Positions 23,504-34,492 of a stretch of DNA of 64,000 nt are shown piece by piece (positions within the stretch are counted from its first letter, which is position 1; the number at the start of each line of letters is the position of its first letter). Source of the stretch: Globodera rostochiensis (taxonomy: Eukaryota > Nematoda > Chromadorea > Rhabditida > Heteroderidae); NCBI GenBank assembly GCA_018350325.1, contig JAEVLN010000004.1:2604001-2668000 (forward strand), given 5' to 3'. The translations under genes and the position numbers were made by a program. The notes under the pieces were generated by a model that was given only the letters and a program-made list of their open reading frames with translations, did no database searches and had not been told where the DNA came from.

Positions 23504-24181
23504 ATGGATGTCGACAACTGCTCTGGTACATTCACTGGTGCACATTCTCCGACCGGCTCGACCTCAAGCAGCTCTTGTGACTTTGACGTTGCATCGCCAA
23601 CCCAACTACTTGCGCTCGCCATCAAGAAACGTCGCAATCTGTTTGAGGACAAGCAGCGCGACTACCATCGGGAACTGCTCCATTCGCACCTCATCCAGAA
23701 CTTGTGTAAGTTCCTCGGAGAAGGTCGAGCACGAGTACGGCGACAGCGCCGCCGCTGTTCGTCGCGGCGTAAGTTAGTGGTGAAGCGCCGTCGTTGGGAC
23801 GACGCAAGCGGAACCGGTGAAGAGAGAGAGAGGGACCAGGTGGTCCCGGATAGCCGAGCGTCATTCACATCCCCCAACCTGGGGATTGCGTTTGAGTCGA
23901 CGGTTCAGACTGAGACCGATGTTGGTGATGATGGTGGTGGTGGCCGAGGTCGACAACGGGTCCAAAACTGTTCCATGGGCTTCGATTCTGAAGGTGACGC
24001 GCCCCCGAGGAAACGAAAGCGAAAGGAGAGTTGCGAGGACGACTTTACGCTCTTCGATCTCGACGACGAGAATCGTGAGCATCAAAAGTTCGATGGTAAG
24101 TTAATTTGGCTTCTTATATGCCTCCAATTATTAATTTCGTGTTTTTAAGGGTCAGTTGCGAAAAATGGACGGGTGTTGTAA
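23504..24181 (+). CDS. Basic, probably nuclear protein of unknown family
   Basis: Two exons, 23504-24095 and 24150-24181, joined at a consensus GTAAG donor, encode 207 residues. After a Ser/Thr-rich start (MDVDNCSGTFTGAHSPTGST) comes a conserved-looking helical stretch TQLLALAIKKRRNLFEDKQR followed by DYHRELLHSHLIQNLCKFL. The middle is Arg-rich (RRQRRRCSSRRKLVVKRRRW), and a classical nuclear-localisation motif PPRKRKRKE precedes an acidic end (CEDDFTLFDLDDEN). I do not recognise the family. It sits 349 bp upstream of COQ6 on the same strand. Confidence 0.6.
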
Positions 24182-24530
24182 TCGGAAAGCATTGTCGTCG
24201 TGATATGATTACAGTTTTCTTTCTACCTGTATATTTTTTTTATCACAGATAAATTATTTGTAGATCTTCGCGAGCAAATATATCTGGAAGATCATATGTA
24301 AGCACTAAGTCGTACTCGTACTGGCAAGTTATACAAATCTGTGGTGCTGTTGTGGTATGTCCGCCCCCATCTAAAATGTTTCTTGTATTGCAGAGGTGCA
24401 GAATCAAATAGAAAACTCAAATTTTGGAAGTGGCGACAAACTGCAACATTGCCAAATTGGTTTCGTTTATTTATTCGCTGTCTATTGAAATACTCCCCTA
24501 AATCGGTTGTTTACAAATTGACCTTAAGAA
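24182..24530. other. Spacer between the nuclear-protein gene and COQ6
   Basis: 349 bp of mostly A/T-rich sequence between two same-strand genes; nothing coding seen. It could be an intergenic promoter or an operon spacer. Confidence 0.5.
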
Positions 24531-26872
24531 ATGATCAAACTTTGCACTCAAATTCGTTCATTCGCTTCCACTCCCAGCGGCTTTTTCGACGTGGTCATAG
24601 TCGGTGGAGGATTGGTTGGGAGCGCAATGGCCTGCTCCATCGGTTGGTGCTTAGCACGGCTCGAAAGCATTGGTTTTTAGGCACAAATTCGGTGCTGAGT
24701 TCAAACACGAGGGTGCTCTTGTTGGAGAGCGGGAGGCAGACTGCTAAGCAGCCAAGCGAAAGTGACAAACATAGTAACCGGGTTTCCGCAGTGAGCCCAT
24801 CATCCGTTGAGATGTTCAAAAGTAATTCGACAACTTTATATCCATGGTTTTGGTCTTTGAAATTTAAGGTGTCCAATAGTTTGTAAATAGTTTTTTTTTG
24901 GTTAGCACTTAATGGTAGTGTTCAAATCGTCATACATGCACAGTGAATTAATTTTCGTTTTATTTCTCCCCCGCTACTACCATACTAAATTTGCGCTTGG
25001 TTTTGAATTCGCCATGATTTGTAAAGAGAATTGTTAGTTTTTAAATTAATTTAGTGTTCTCTGTTTGGGATGATATTCATTCGAAGCGTGTTCATCCGGT
25101 TTCTGCTCTTTACGTTTGTTTGTTTTATCTGTATTTCGGAACGAGGAAAAAATCAGGTGGAAGATGGCTGTGTCGCCTCCCAAATCCATTTCAAACAGCT
25201 GGATCGCCGCTCGCCGATTGCTCACATCGTCGAAAATGACCTTATCGTCAGTGCGTTGCATAAATGCATTAGAGAGCGCTGCTCTAACGTGCAACTCAAA
25301 GAGGGGACAATTGTTGAAGATTTGAGGTCTGCTCCCAAATTGGTCCCGACAAACCTTTTTTGTAATTTTTTTTTCTCGTGGGAGTTCAATTCCTGTACTG
25401 CTTCATCTTTGTATTTTAAATGTTTATACTTTATTGAAAATTTTGTGGGCTGTCAAAAAGCAGTTTTTAGTGTGCCTGAAAATGTCTGCGAAAATGTACT
25501 GCTCAAACTGGAGGGTGGTCAAACAATTGAGACTCCGTTATTGGTAAGCCGATCGGTTCTCGGAGGATGCATTTTTATGAATTTGGATGTGCTAACAAAT
25601 GTGTCCAGAAATGTTGGGATGGAGGGGCCAACTCGAATGCTTGATAAGCAATTTACTCTTCTAAGATTGCCGCTGATGGGCAACGGAGCATGGCTCGTAC
25701 AATTGCGGGAATCGAATATGTGGAGACGAGTTACGACCAAAAGGCCATTGTTGGCACTTTGGAGATTCAGCACGCTTCGGAGGTTGCCATTTTAACAAAT
25801 TCCACTGATTAAATTTCAGAAATTAACTCCGTTTAGTCGGCGGAATCATACGCTTGGCAAAGATTTATGCCGTTGGGCCCCGTCGCGCTTCTTCCGCTCG
25901 GCCGTCAGTTGTGCTCGTTGGTTTGGACAGTGTCAACTGCCGAGGCGGAACGGCTTCTCCAATTGACACCGGAAAATTTCGTGGAGGAGTTGAATCGAAC
26001 ATTTGTAATTTAATATTTAGAAGAACATGTGGGGGACATGACGTTCTGTTTCAGTCTGACGACACGTCGTTCCAGTACCCCGCCGTCAGCACGTCTCTGG
26101 ACTTCCTTGGCAAAGCTCTCGACTGTTTACCCTTGAAAGAGGTGCCTGCCAAGCGCAAATTTCCCCACGTTGTTTCGTTACACCACGACGACCGAGCCGC
26201 TTTCCCCCTGTCGCTTGGATACGCCCGCGATTACGTTCGGTCGAGGGTTGCTCTCATAGGGTTGGAATTGTGTTTTTCCTAAAATTTGTTTAATTGATAC
26301 AATTTAGTGATGCTGCACACCGTGTCCATCCGCTGGCGGGTCAAGGAGTTAATTTGGGTGGGTCGTCATGTTGAACTTCCCCGTTTGTTGAAGACGTTTG
26401 TTTAGGTTGGTCCGATGTGCGCTTACTCACCAAAGTTCTTGAACAAGCATTTAATGAAGGGGGCGATTTTGGTAAGTTTCCCCTTAGTTTTTAAATTGCG
26501 GCAATTAGTCCAAACAAGTTAAATTGCCCCGTTCTGATAAACTGAAATTCATTTAAGGTTCGCTCAATAATTTGAGGGACTTTGACAGCGAATGCCAGCG
26601 GAGAAATGTGCCGATTATGCTCACAATTGACTGTCTGAATCGCCTGTTTTCGACCGACAAGGGATTTTGTGTGTTCTTGCGTTCGGTTGGGTTCAATGTT
26701 TTGGACAGATTCCTTCCAGCCAAGGTGTGGTTAAAACTAATCCATAAGACGAGACCAAGACCGTTAGCAGAAAAAAATGGAACGTAGAAGCCGTGGGAGG
26801 GGCTCCTTAAATAACAAAAAACCCTTCTAAGCGTTTTCCTTTAAGGACCTGATAGTTCATCTTGCCTCGTGA
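24531..26872 (+). CDS. COQ6: COQ6-like ubiquinone biosynthesis monooxygenase
   Basis: FAD-dependent monooxygenase of the mitochondrial coenzyme Q pathway, thought to hydroxylate C5 of the ring. Starts [20 protein letters not shown], a mitochondrial-targeting-like N-terminus, then the FAD-binding GxGxxG region [69 protein letters not shown] and [32 protein letters not shown], and the second FAD motif [20 protein letters not shown] with [14 protein letters not shown]. The last exon gives DLIVHLAS and stops TGA 26870. All hallmark motifs are intact. An alternative reading through the last donor would add a non-homologous tail ending at 26787. Confidence 0.93.
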
Positions 26873-27132
26873 TTGGCGACAGATTCGGATCAGAATTTTT
26901 ATTTATCAGCATTTGTCTTTTTTTGCAGTTTATAAAACTTGTACTATAAATTAATTTGCTTTTGTGATTTCTTAACTGTGTTTCCAATCCAGAAATGAGT
27001 AACCCCTTAAACAAAAGGTCGGTTGACGTGACACTTTATGGCAAAAGACATAAAATTTAAATTGCGTAACGGAACCAATAGTGTACGGAATCACAGACAA
27101 TGCATAAAAGGCGATGAGAAAAAAGAATCGAA

Positions 27133-29764
27133 TCAAAAAATCGAAAAAATGGAGAGGGCAAAAGCGTGTAGATGATTCCAGAACAGAAACAGGGTAATGC
27201 AAGTTATAAGCACGATGCCGGCCCGTTTCCTGCAAATATTATATGTATAAATTTTATTTAATGAAAAACAAAACATTTAAATGGCACCTTGTGCCGGAAA
27301 ACCCGAGCGAGTCGAGGCACACCCTCACAGAATCCAATGTCACCGCGATGAGGTACAACGTTATTTTGAGCAGTTCCACAACAATGTTGGCCCCGCTAAA
27401 AGCGCAAAAATTGCCGAAATATTTTCTGACCATTTTCTTGATTAAAGGACCGTTCCTATATTGTGCCACCGAAACCGAAGTTAAACTTCACTTTACCCCA
27501 CACCCACCTAAACACGAGGGAGTTCCACGGCGACCGGTACCGTTCCAGCGCGAACGCACTCTCTCGCCAGCTTGTCTCAATACGCACCATGTTGTTCTCC
27601 GTCGACTCAATGGACTCTTCGATCTTCTTGAAGCGGTCATTGTACTGATAGTCCATCTGCGCAAAAATAGGTTTCTTTTTTTTCTTATTGCCGAAAAGTC
27701 AACAAAGTGTGCTTGCCCACCCGAATTGCAATCATGTTCAGATCGTTTTTGAGCTGCTTCAGTTCGTTCTGATGCAGCTCCAACGCTTCATTGATTGCTT
27801 GTTCCAAATGCTGTTATCAAAAAGAATAAGGGTCAGACAAACAATTCACATATGATAAAAATCAGACCTGAATTCGAAACCGACTGTTCACAATTTCGTT
27901 TTCCTGACTCCGCAGCTCAGCTTTGGTTTCTTTCTAAAAAGATAATAATATTTGCAGACACGAAAAAGTCGGTCCGTTTCCAACAGTTCGATCCAAAGAC
28001 GACAATTTTCGCAAGTTTTTTAAGTCGATTTCCTTTCGGGATTGATTTTTGATGAAATTTATTTTTAATTAAATCGGAACATAACTATCGTCAACGAATT
28101 TTGACAAAACTTTGACGGATTAACAAAAAAAAAACATACACTGAACGTGTCAAACTGCCGCTGAATGTTGGCGTGGCGCTGTCGAAGTGTGTGAAATGTG
28201 CGCGAAAGTTCGCCGCCGCTATCCCCGGCACCGCCGCCATCTTCTTTTGGCGGAGACAAATCGTCGCTGTAAACAGCCGCCGCTGTACCTTCGACGGCAC
28301 TGTCCGTTGTTGGCATTGGCACAACAATGCCCGACTCAACAGCGTTCGGCTGAGGTGAAAATGCACGAGCTGGAGCTATTGTTCTGCAACAATTTCAATT
28401 GTTAAGACAGCAAAATTCCAAATCTGCTTTTATATATTCCGATTGATTTCAAAAAACTTCGGCAAGATGGTCAAACCCCGGGGGTTGAAAACCAATCAAA
28501 AAGTCACCTCTCATTTTTGTATGAATCGCCGGCGGGAGCCGCAGATTTTGTTTCGGCGTCATAAAATGTCGAATTTCCAAAATATAAACCGCCAACATTT
28601 TGGCATGGAACTGAAAATGATGAAATAATTTAAATTCTTCGAATTTTATTATTAATTTAAATATTAAAAATGTTCCTCCCAACGCATTCTTGAAATTGCC
28701 TAACAAAATAAATACCGGCGGGCGATGTGCTTCTTCTCCGACGAAGTTCTTCCGCCGATCCGAAAACATTTCGACGCATTTTCTCCGCTATTTCGAGGGG
28801 TCCGTGCATCAAATTCGCTCCCGTCCTTCTAAAATAAACGGCAGACGCGTCAGTCATAAAATCAAACAATTTTATATTTAAAAGTCAAATCGGCGGGCCT
28901 TTCTTTCTTTACATTGCCAATTTTAGGCATTATTGTCTGATTTAAAATTGAAAAATAACATATTTAATTTTGTCCTTTTTGATTACCTCCCAATTGAGCG
29001 TATTTCATTCCCAAAACTGTGGACGAATCGGCCGCTGCCGCAACGATTAAATGCATCCGAAAATTCTGCGGACGATTTTGGGACGTCGGCACTGTCCAAA
29101 TCACTCAGTTGGCGCTCATAATCCTCGAGTTTTTTCTGAAAAAATATTACCCGAACTTTCCGAAAAAAAGACAACAAAAAAAAACAACCTGAAGTTTGAC
29201 CGCTTCCTGAGCGTGCTTTTTGTTTTTCTAAAAAAAGTAAAATTTGAATTGCGTCATTTTGAATTTTAGCCGACTTTTTCAAAGTGCTGTTTGATGCGCG
29301 CTATCTGCGGGTTGTCTGTCTGATGCGACGACAGCTTCAAAAACCTTTAAAAAAAGAATAAAAATATTTAAATGTTAAAAACGACAAATAAAATTTGTTC
29401 GGGCGGTATCTTTAAAAGCATAGAAAAAAGGGTTAAATGTTAAATTAATTACTCCTCCACGTCGTGCTCGTGACCAATGGAATTGCGAGTGAGTTTGTCG
29501 CGAATTTTCTCCATTTTTGTCTCCAACTTTTCGCGCTTCCAATCCAAATGGTCGGCGACCGTTTTGTTTCGATTTGTCGGCGGTTGTTGCCTCTCGTCAA
29601 TGCTGGAAAAGGCTGACCCACTGGCAGTTGCAGCCTTTTCGGCAACGGAGACGTCGTCGTTGCTTAAAATTTAAATTTTTCTTTTTTTTCAAAAAATGAA
29701 AATGAAATTGCTACAATATTTTTGTATTTATTTGATTGAACCTGGCCAATTCAGAAGAATTCAT
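27133..29764 (-). CDS. TMCC-family transmembrane and coiled-coil protein
   Basis: An ER-membrane coiled-coil protein of the TMCC1/2/3 family. ATG 29764 (MNSSELA), then DHLDWKREKLETKMEKIRDK, the signature VEEFLKLSSHQTDNPQIARI with KQHFEKKNKKHAQEAVKLQK and KLEDYERQLSDL (human EYLKLVNNADKQQVGRIKQ, KKLEQYHRKL). Middle exons contain a proline-rich linker and a second coiled coil (LRQRHANIQRQFDTF, KETKAELRSQENEIVNSRF, LEQAINEALELHQNELKQLK). The end has two hydrophobic segments (GANIVVELLKITLYLIAVTL and KRAGIVLITCITLFLFWNHL) and TGA at 27133. Family members tether or shape ER and bind ribosomes or lipoprotein factors. Exon phases at the last join (GGCACAAG / GAAACGG) are consistent. Confidence 0.88.
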
Positions 29765-31143
29765 TTTCCAGTTGAAAAAGCAGGGTAACCAAACTTAAAT
29801 ACAATTAACTAAAATTATTTAATCCTAAAACAATAATAGATAAAAAAGTAAAAAACAAAAAAAAAAGTTAGGCATTGAAATTTAAATGTTATAATTTAAA
29901 TCATTATGCCATAAATCATTTAAAACTGAAAACGGGCGACCTATTAGGTATTGTAGAATTGGTAAAATGTTCGATTGGTCGAGAATTGTTTTGTGATTGT
30001 CCATGAAATTGAAATTTCATACCGTATTCCCTCCATTAAAGCCCCCCCCTTTTTTTGAATGAATTGAAAAATAAAGCCCCCGGGGGCTCAATTTAAGGAA
30101 ATACGATTATTTTGGTTATAAAGTAGTGACCGTAATTATGTCGATTTAAAATAAATTGCTTCTCATCAAAATAAGGAGTATTATTTAAGTCAACACGAGA
30201 CTTAAATTGCATAAAAATTATCTTTGAAGAATTGAAAGTCACCGATTTATAATGTCAATCCAAGAGCTTCGAAAACGATAAACGAAAGCAAAAAACATAA
30301 AAAACCTTTCCATCAAATGCCTAAGATTATTGGCACTAAAATATTATTTTTATTTTTTATTTTTGCAAATCGCCCCTATTCTTTTTGTAAAAAGTTAATT
30401 TACATTATTCAAAATACTTTTATTTTTGTTAGTCCATTCGAATATTTTTGTTTGTTTAAAAGGTTTTATTTTCATTTATGCTTTTATTTGACAAAAATTT
30501 CATTGTAAAATCATTTTTAAATTTTGCACCATTTGTAGCCAATGAATGATTTTGAATTTCGTCAGCAGTTTGGCCAGGTGAACTGCCTCAAAAAGTCTAT
30601 TGATAAGCCATTTCCCGAAGGAACAATCGATCGCCCCCCTCCCCACACATTTTTTTCATATTTCTCGCCCAATTCCACGCAAATTCTCCTAAAATGAGTC
30701 GGGATTGTTGACGGGTGGGGGGGGGGGCAGTTTTGCTTTTCCACGCACAATAAGCCAATCCAAACAAATTTTGTATTTTTTCAATCTTTTGAGGGTGACA
30801 TTTCATTTATAGCCTTTCCTCAAAATCGTTAAATGCGGTTTTTTGAAAGGACTTTTAATTATAATTATTCATAAATTTATTTAATCCAAGGCGCCTCCGG
30901 TGCTTTACTTTTGTGCAAAACATAAATTTTGGCCCTAAAATCCAATCCACAAAATACTGACGTAAAAATTTAAAAAAAAGAAAGTTTCGGCATTTATTTG
31001 AATTGTTATTCTATCAAATTTAAAATTAAGAAAAATTAAAGGTACGTCGCTTCTAAATTTGCATTTAATTTAATTCTATTATAATTATGGCAATACTTCA
31101 TTTAGTTTTCAAAGGGGTTAACCAAATTGAACCAGTCATCCAA
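29765..31143. other. AT-rich divergent intergenic region
   Basis: About 1.4 kb between TMCC (-) and the acidic-repeat membrane protein (+). A/T-rich, with C/G runs at about 30042-30050, 30064-30074 and 30715-30728. No coding exon, RNA gene or mobile element recognised. Confidence 0.6.
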
Positions 31144-31734
31144 ATGCAACCAAAAGTACTGCTTGCTCTCCTTGTCCTCATATTAGCATTAGTTTGTGCC
31201 ACCAGCGCAGCTGAGGCAGAAAAAACTGCAGAAAAAGATCGAGAATTAGCCCAAAATGCAACCACCCCACCTCCATCTCCGTCTCCGTCAGAGGGTGATC
31301 AGAAAGGGGACGATCAGTCGAAGAAAGGAGACGACGATCAGTCAAAGAAAGGAGACGACGATCAGTCGAAAAAGCAGCCGACGACGGACGACGATGAAAA
31401 AAAGGGCAAACCGGACAGTGAGGACGGCACAAAAGTCGAAGGGGGAGACGGCGGATTCAGCGCCGGATCAACCTTTGGTGAGTACAAACAGCTGATCGAT
31501 CACATTAATACAATGTGATTAGTTTTGTCGGTTTCTCTTTTTCTGATCACTTAATACGGTAAAATAGGTATGCATGACAAAGACTCAATTAGTGTTTATT
31601 TAATCCATTAATTATATGAATAATTAACAGTTGCAATTCTCTTCGGCATGGCACTGATGTTCGGACTGATCAAAATGTACGTGTTCTGGGAGAAGCGCCG
31701 TGATTTGGATCCGCCCAACTACCGGGTGTATTGA
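31144..31734 (+). CDS. Type I membrane protein with acidic/lysine tandem repeats
   Basis: Two exons joined in phase 1 (TTT G / TT GCA). The ATG at 31144 is preferred because it begins a clean signal peptide (MQPKVLLALLVLILALVCAT) where the upstream in-frame ATG at 31087 does not. The luminal part is highly charged, with three copies of a G-D-D-(D)-Q-S-K-K unit encoded by a 24-bp tandem repeat at 31309-31374. The second exon gives one transmembrane helix (VAILFGMALMFGLIKMYVF) and a short cytosolic tail EKRRDLDPPNYRVY ending TGA 31732. The tail looks conserved in style (possible sorting tail), but I do not recognise the family. No catalytic domain is present. Confidence 0.75.
31309..31374 (+). 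repeat. Coding 24-bp tandem repeat
   Basis: About three in-frame copies with core GACGATCAGTCGAAGAAAGG, encoding GDDDQSKK. The first copy is one codon shorter. Confidence 0.9.
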
Positions 31735-32134
31735 CGCGACAATGGCACAAATTCAAAACCGATTCGAATTCCGCTTTCAACCATTCGCTGTTTTTTATCA
31801 GATTTTGCTTATTTTGTTTTATTAAAAAATTGAAGAAATAATTTTTATATAATTAATTAATTAACCTTATGCAGCGCATAAATGCGCGCAATTTGTTTGC
31901 CCCACAAAATTATAAAATTCAAAATTGCCACGTTCTTTAATGGCATCCATCAATTGACTTCCGCCTCCAAACATAAAAACAAACACAAACATATATAAAT
32001 AAAAAGTGCAAAAAATCATCAATTAGATTTTATATAAATAAAAATTATTTAGTATTTATTTTAAATACAAATTATTTTCTTTTTATTTATTGTGTCTTTA
32101 CTTATTAAATTTAATTGAAAAGATTTTTGGAAAA
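31735..32134. other. AT-rich intergenic spacer
   Basis: 400 bp between two same-strand secretory-type genes. Only A/T-rich sequence with AATTAATTAA runs seen. Confidence 0.6.
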
Positions 32135-33271
32135 ATGAGTAAAAAACTGATTTTATTTGCAATAGTTGGATTTGTTTTGGTAACGCAAAGCAAAGAATTC
32201 AAAGTGAAATCCAACCAACAAATTCGGGACGTTCAAACTTTGATTTATCAATTGGAATGTAAAAGCGTAAAAATAAAAATATATTTCATTAATTTAATTT
32301 TCAGCACAATTAAGCGACAACGGCGAAGAAAATAATTGGAAGTAATTTAATTTAATTAAAATTATATTAATTCAAATACTTTTAAGGAAAACTTTGGAGT
32401 TGTCGGCTTCACTTTTGGAAATTGAGTGCAAAATGGTCAAATTAGACAATGAAAATGCCATAAAATTGGTTGAGCTCAAAGATTATGCCATGAACTTTTG
32501 TGACGCCCATAATATGGCGAAATTAAACGGCAAAAAACTCATAAATAATGTCAAAATGGCATTTGAAAAAGAGGGCACAAAAATGGTGGAGGAAATGCGA
32601 AGGGCAGAGATTACGGTAAAAGTGTCTGTTGACGGCGTGTACGGTACACTGGCGGAAGTTTTGTCGAAGAAACACCCAAAGTCGCCGAATCTCCGAACAT
32701 ATGTGGCCGTGACCAATTTGTTACATACGATCAACCGAAAGATGGAAGTCGGCACAGCAAAAGATGCCATTGCCAAATTATTGAACAGGGATACTGTAAC
32801 TCGTGAGGGCACTGCTACAGTAATGCCAAGCGATTTGATTGAATTGATAATGACACTTTGGCACTTTGTTTACCAAAACGAGAAAAAAGAAAGTGCAATA
32901 CAGAATCAGCCTTTTGATGTGGACAGAGCGAATGATGCGCAACTTTTTCGACCGGTAAAAAAAAGGAGTCTAATGATAGCCCCATACTTTCTGTACTGGT
33001 TCATCTTGTTCAGCCAGGCCATGCACATCAGCAGTTCGACCAGCAGGTGCAGCATGTTCGGCATGCAGTCCTTGCGCGTCGCAGACGTCGCCGAAGTCTG
33101 CACTTGACAAGGCGCCAGTTGCTGAACATCTTTCGGGCAACAATAGCTGCTATTCTGGCCATGAACCTGCTGAGGTTGACGCTGAGGACCATGGCCGACC
33201 AGCTGGACCAGCCGCCAATATTCATGCTGGCCGTGCTCGGAACGATACAATATTTCATGACGTTGGACTGA
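32135..33271 (+). CDS. Secretory-pathway protein of unknown family
   Basis: Four exons. Exon 1 (32135-32258) gives a signal peptide (MSKKLILFAIVGFVLVTQSK). A short exon reads QLSDNGEENNW, and a long exon from about 32387 encodes an all-helical-looking region (LELSASLLEIECKMVKLDNE, LKDYAMNFCDAHNMAKLNGK, VNRDT-like LLNRDTVTREGTATVMPSDL). The last exon begins PGHAHQQFDQQVQHVRHAVL, is Arg-rich (ARRRRRRSLHLTRRQ), then has two hydrophobic segments (ATIAAILAMNLLRL, FMLAVLGTIQYFMTLD) and TGA 33269. I do not recognise it. Having both a signal peptide and two C-terminal hydrophobic stretches, it may be membrane-anchored rather than secreted. Confidence 0.65.
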
Positions 33272-34492
33272 AACAGACAGAGTCTCAACAAGTTTCGATC
33301 GATCAGTCCCTGCGGTCTCGACATTTTTGAGGCTCAAAACGAGTCTCGAGACTTAGTTAAGAGGTTCGATTTCATAGTTATTTCATCCGGTTTTGACACT
33401 TCCGGTTAGGATTTTCAAAATCCGGGGCACAGACTGACCTTAACCCAAAAATTAACTGCTTTCCCGGATTACCCAACTCTGTGACCGTATTTCAGTGACC
33501 AATTTGTGCTGTTCGGTACAATCAAAATAAAATAGAAATGGATCATCTCTTTTATAATTTCTTTGTGATCACTTAGAAGATGCTCAAAATATTATTTTTA
33601 AATTCAAAATTAGCAACAACAAAAAAAATTTAAATGGGTGTCAAACACATTTGCGATTTTCATTATTTAAAATTTCCGGGATTGACAAAACCGTATGAAA
33701 ATGAGGTTTTTGAAAAATGGCTGATATTCCGAGATTGCGAACTGTTAGCCACAAAAGGAGAATGTGCCAAAAAAAAAATGACAATGTGCCACAACTGAAG
33801 CATGGCACTATTCCAAGTGCGCCAATGGCGCCGGAGGATACCAGTTCAGAAGTCGGCTTTGAAACGATCGGAGGCAAAAATTCTGAAAAATTCTATTTTT
33901 TTAATATAAATTTTTAATTTGTTTTTTATGGTCGAGTCAAATGGGCGAATGAATGCATTTGCGATGGCTACAAATATTTATAAATGGAGGTGAAAAGGAA
34001 GTGAAATTTTTAAGATAAATATTTCCATGTATTATTTACCTATGCTTATATATTAACTTATTGCTAATTTACATCGCATTAAAAATATTTAAAATTAATG
34101 TTCACTTCACAAAGTCTTCAATTTATTGTTCGGGAATCGAAAACATTTGAACAAAAAAACGAATTTATAAAAGTTTAACATAAATATTTGAATCAATTAA
34201 AAGTTAATTAATCAATTCTTTGAATTCGGCGACATTCGGTCATTTAATTTGCTGACCTCCCCTCGGGGGAGAAATTGAAAATTTCTCTCAAAGAAAGGAA
34301 CAATTGTTTCTAATTTGATCAATAACAAAACTAAAATTGGCGTCCTTCAATTCCTTCGTAAATTTTAAACATTTCGCGACACAAATTGAAAACAAAATTA
34401 AAATAGATTTAAATACTTACAAAAGACAGTTTATGCAGCAATTTTTGCTTTATTTTTTTTTTAAAATAAATTATTATTTAATTTTAGGCTTT
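33272..34492. other. AT-rich intergenic region
   Basis: 1.2 kb between the unknown secretory gene and glucosylceramidase. It has a short inverted CTCGAGAC-type sequence at about 33280-33355 and otherwise A/T-rich DNA. No exon supported. Confidence 0.6.

Noticed and set aside
26702..26787. COQ6 C-terminus read straight through as ...[19 protein letters not shown]
   Set aside because: Splicing to the exon at 26845 gives DLIVHLAS, which matches the COQ6 family end better.
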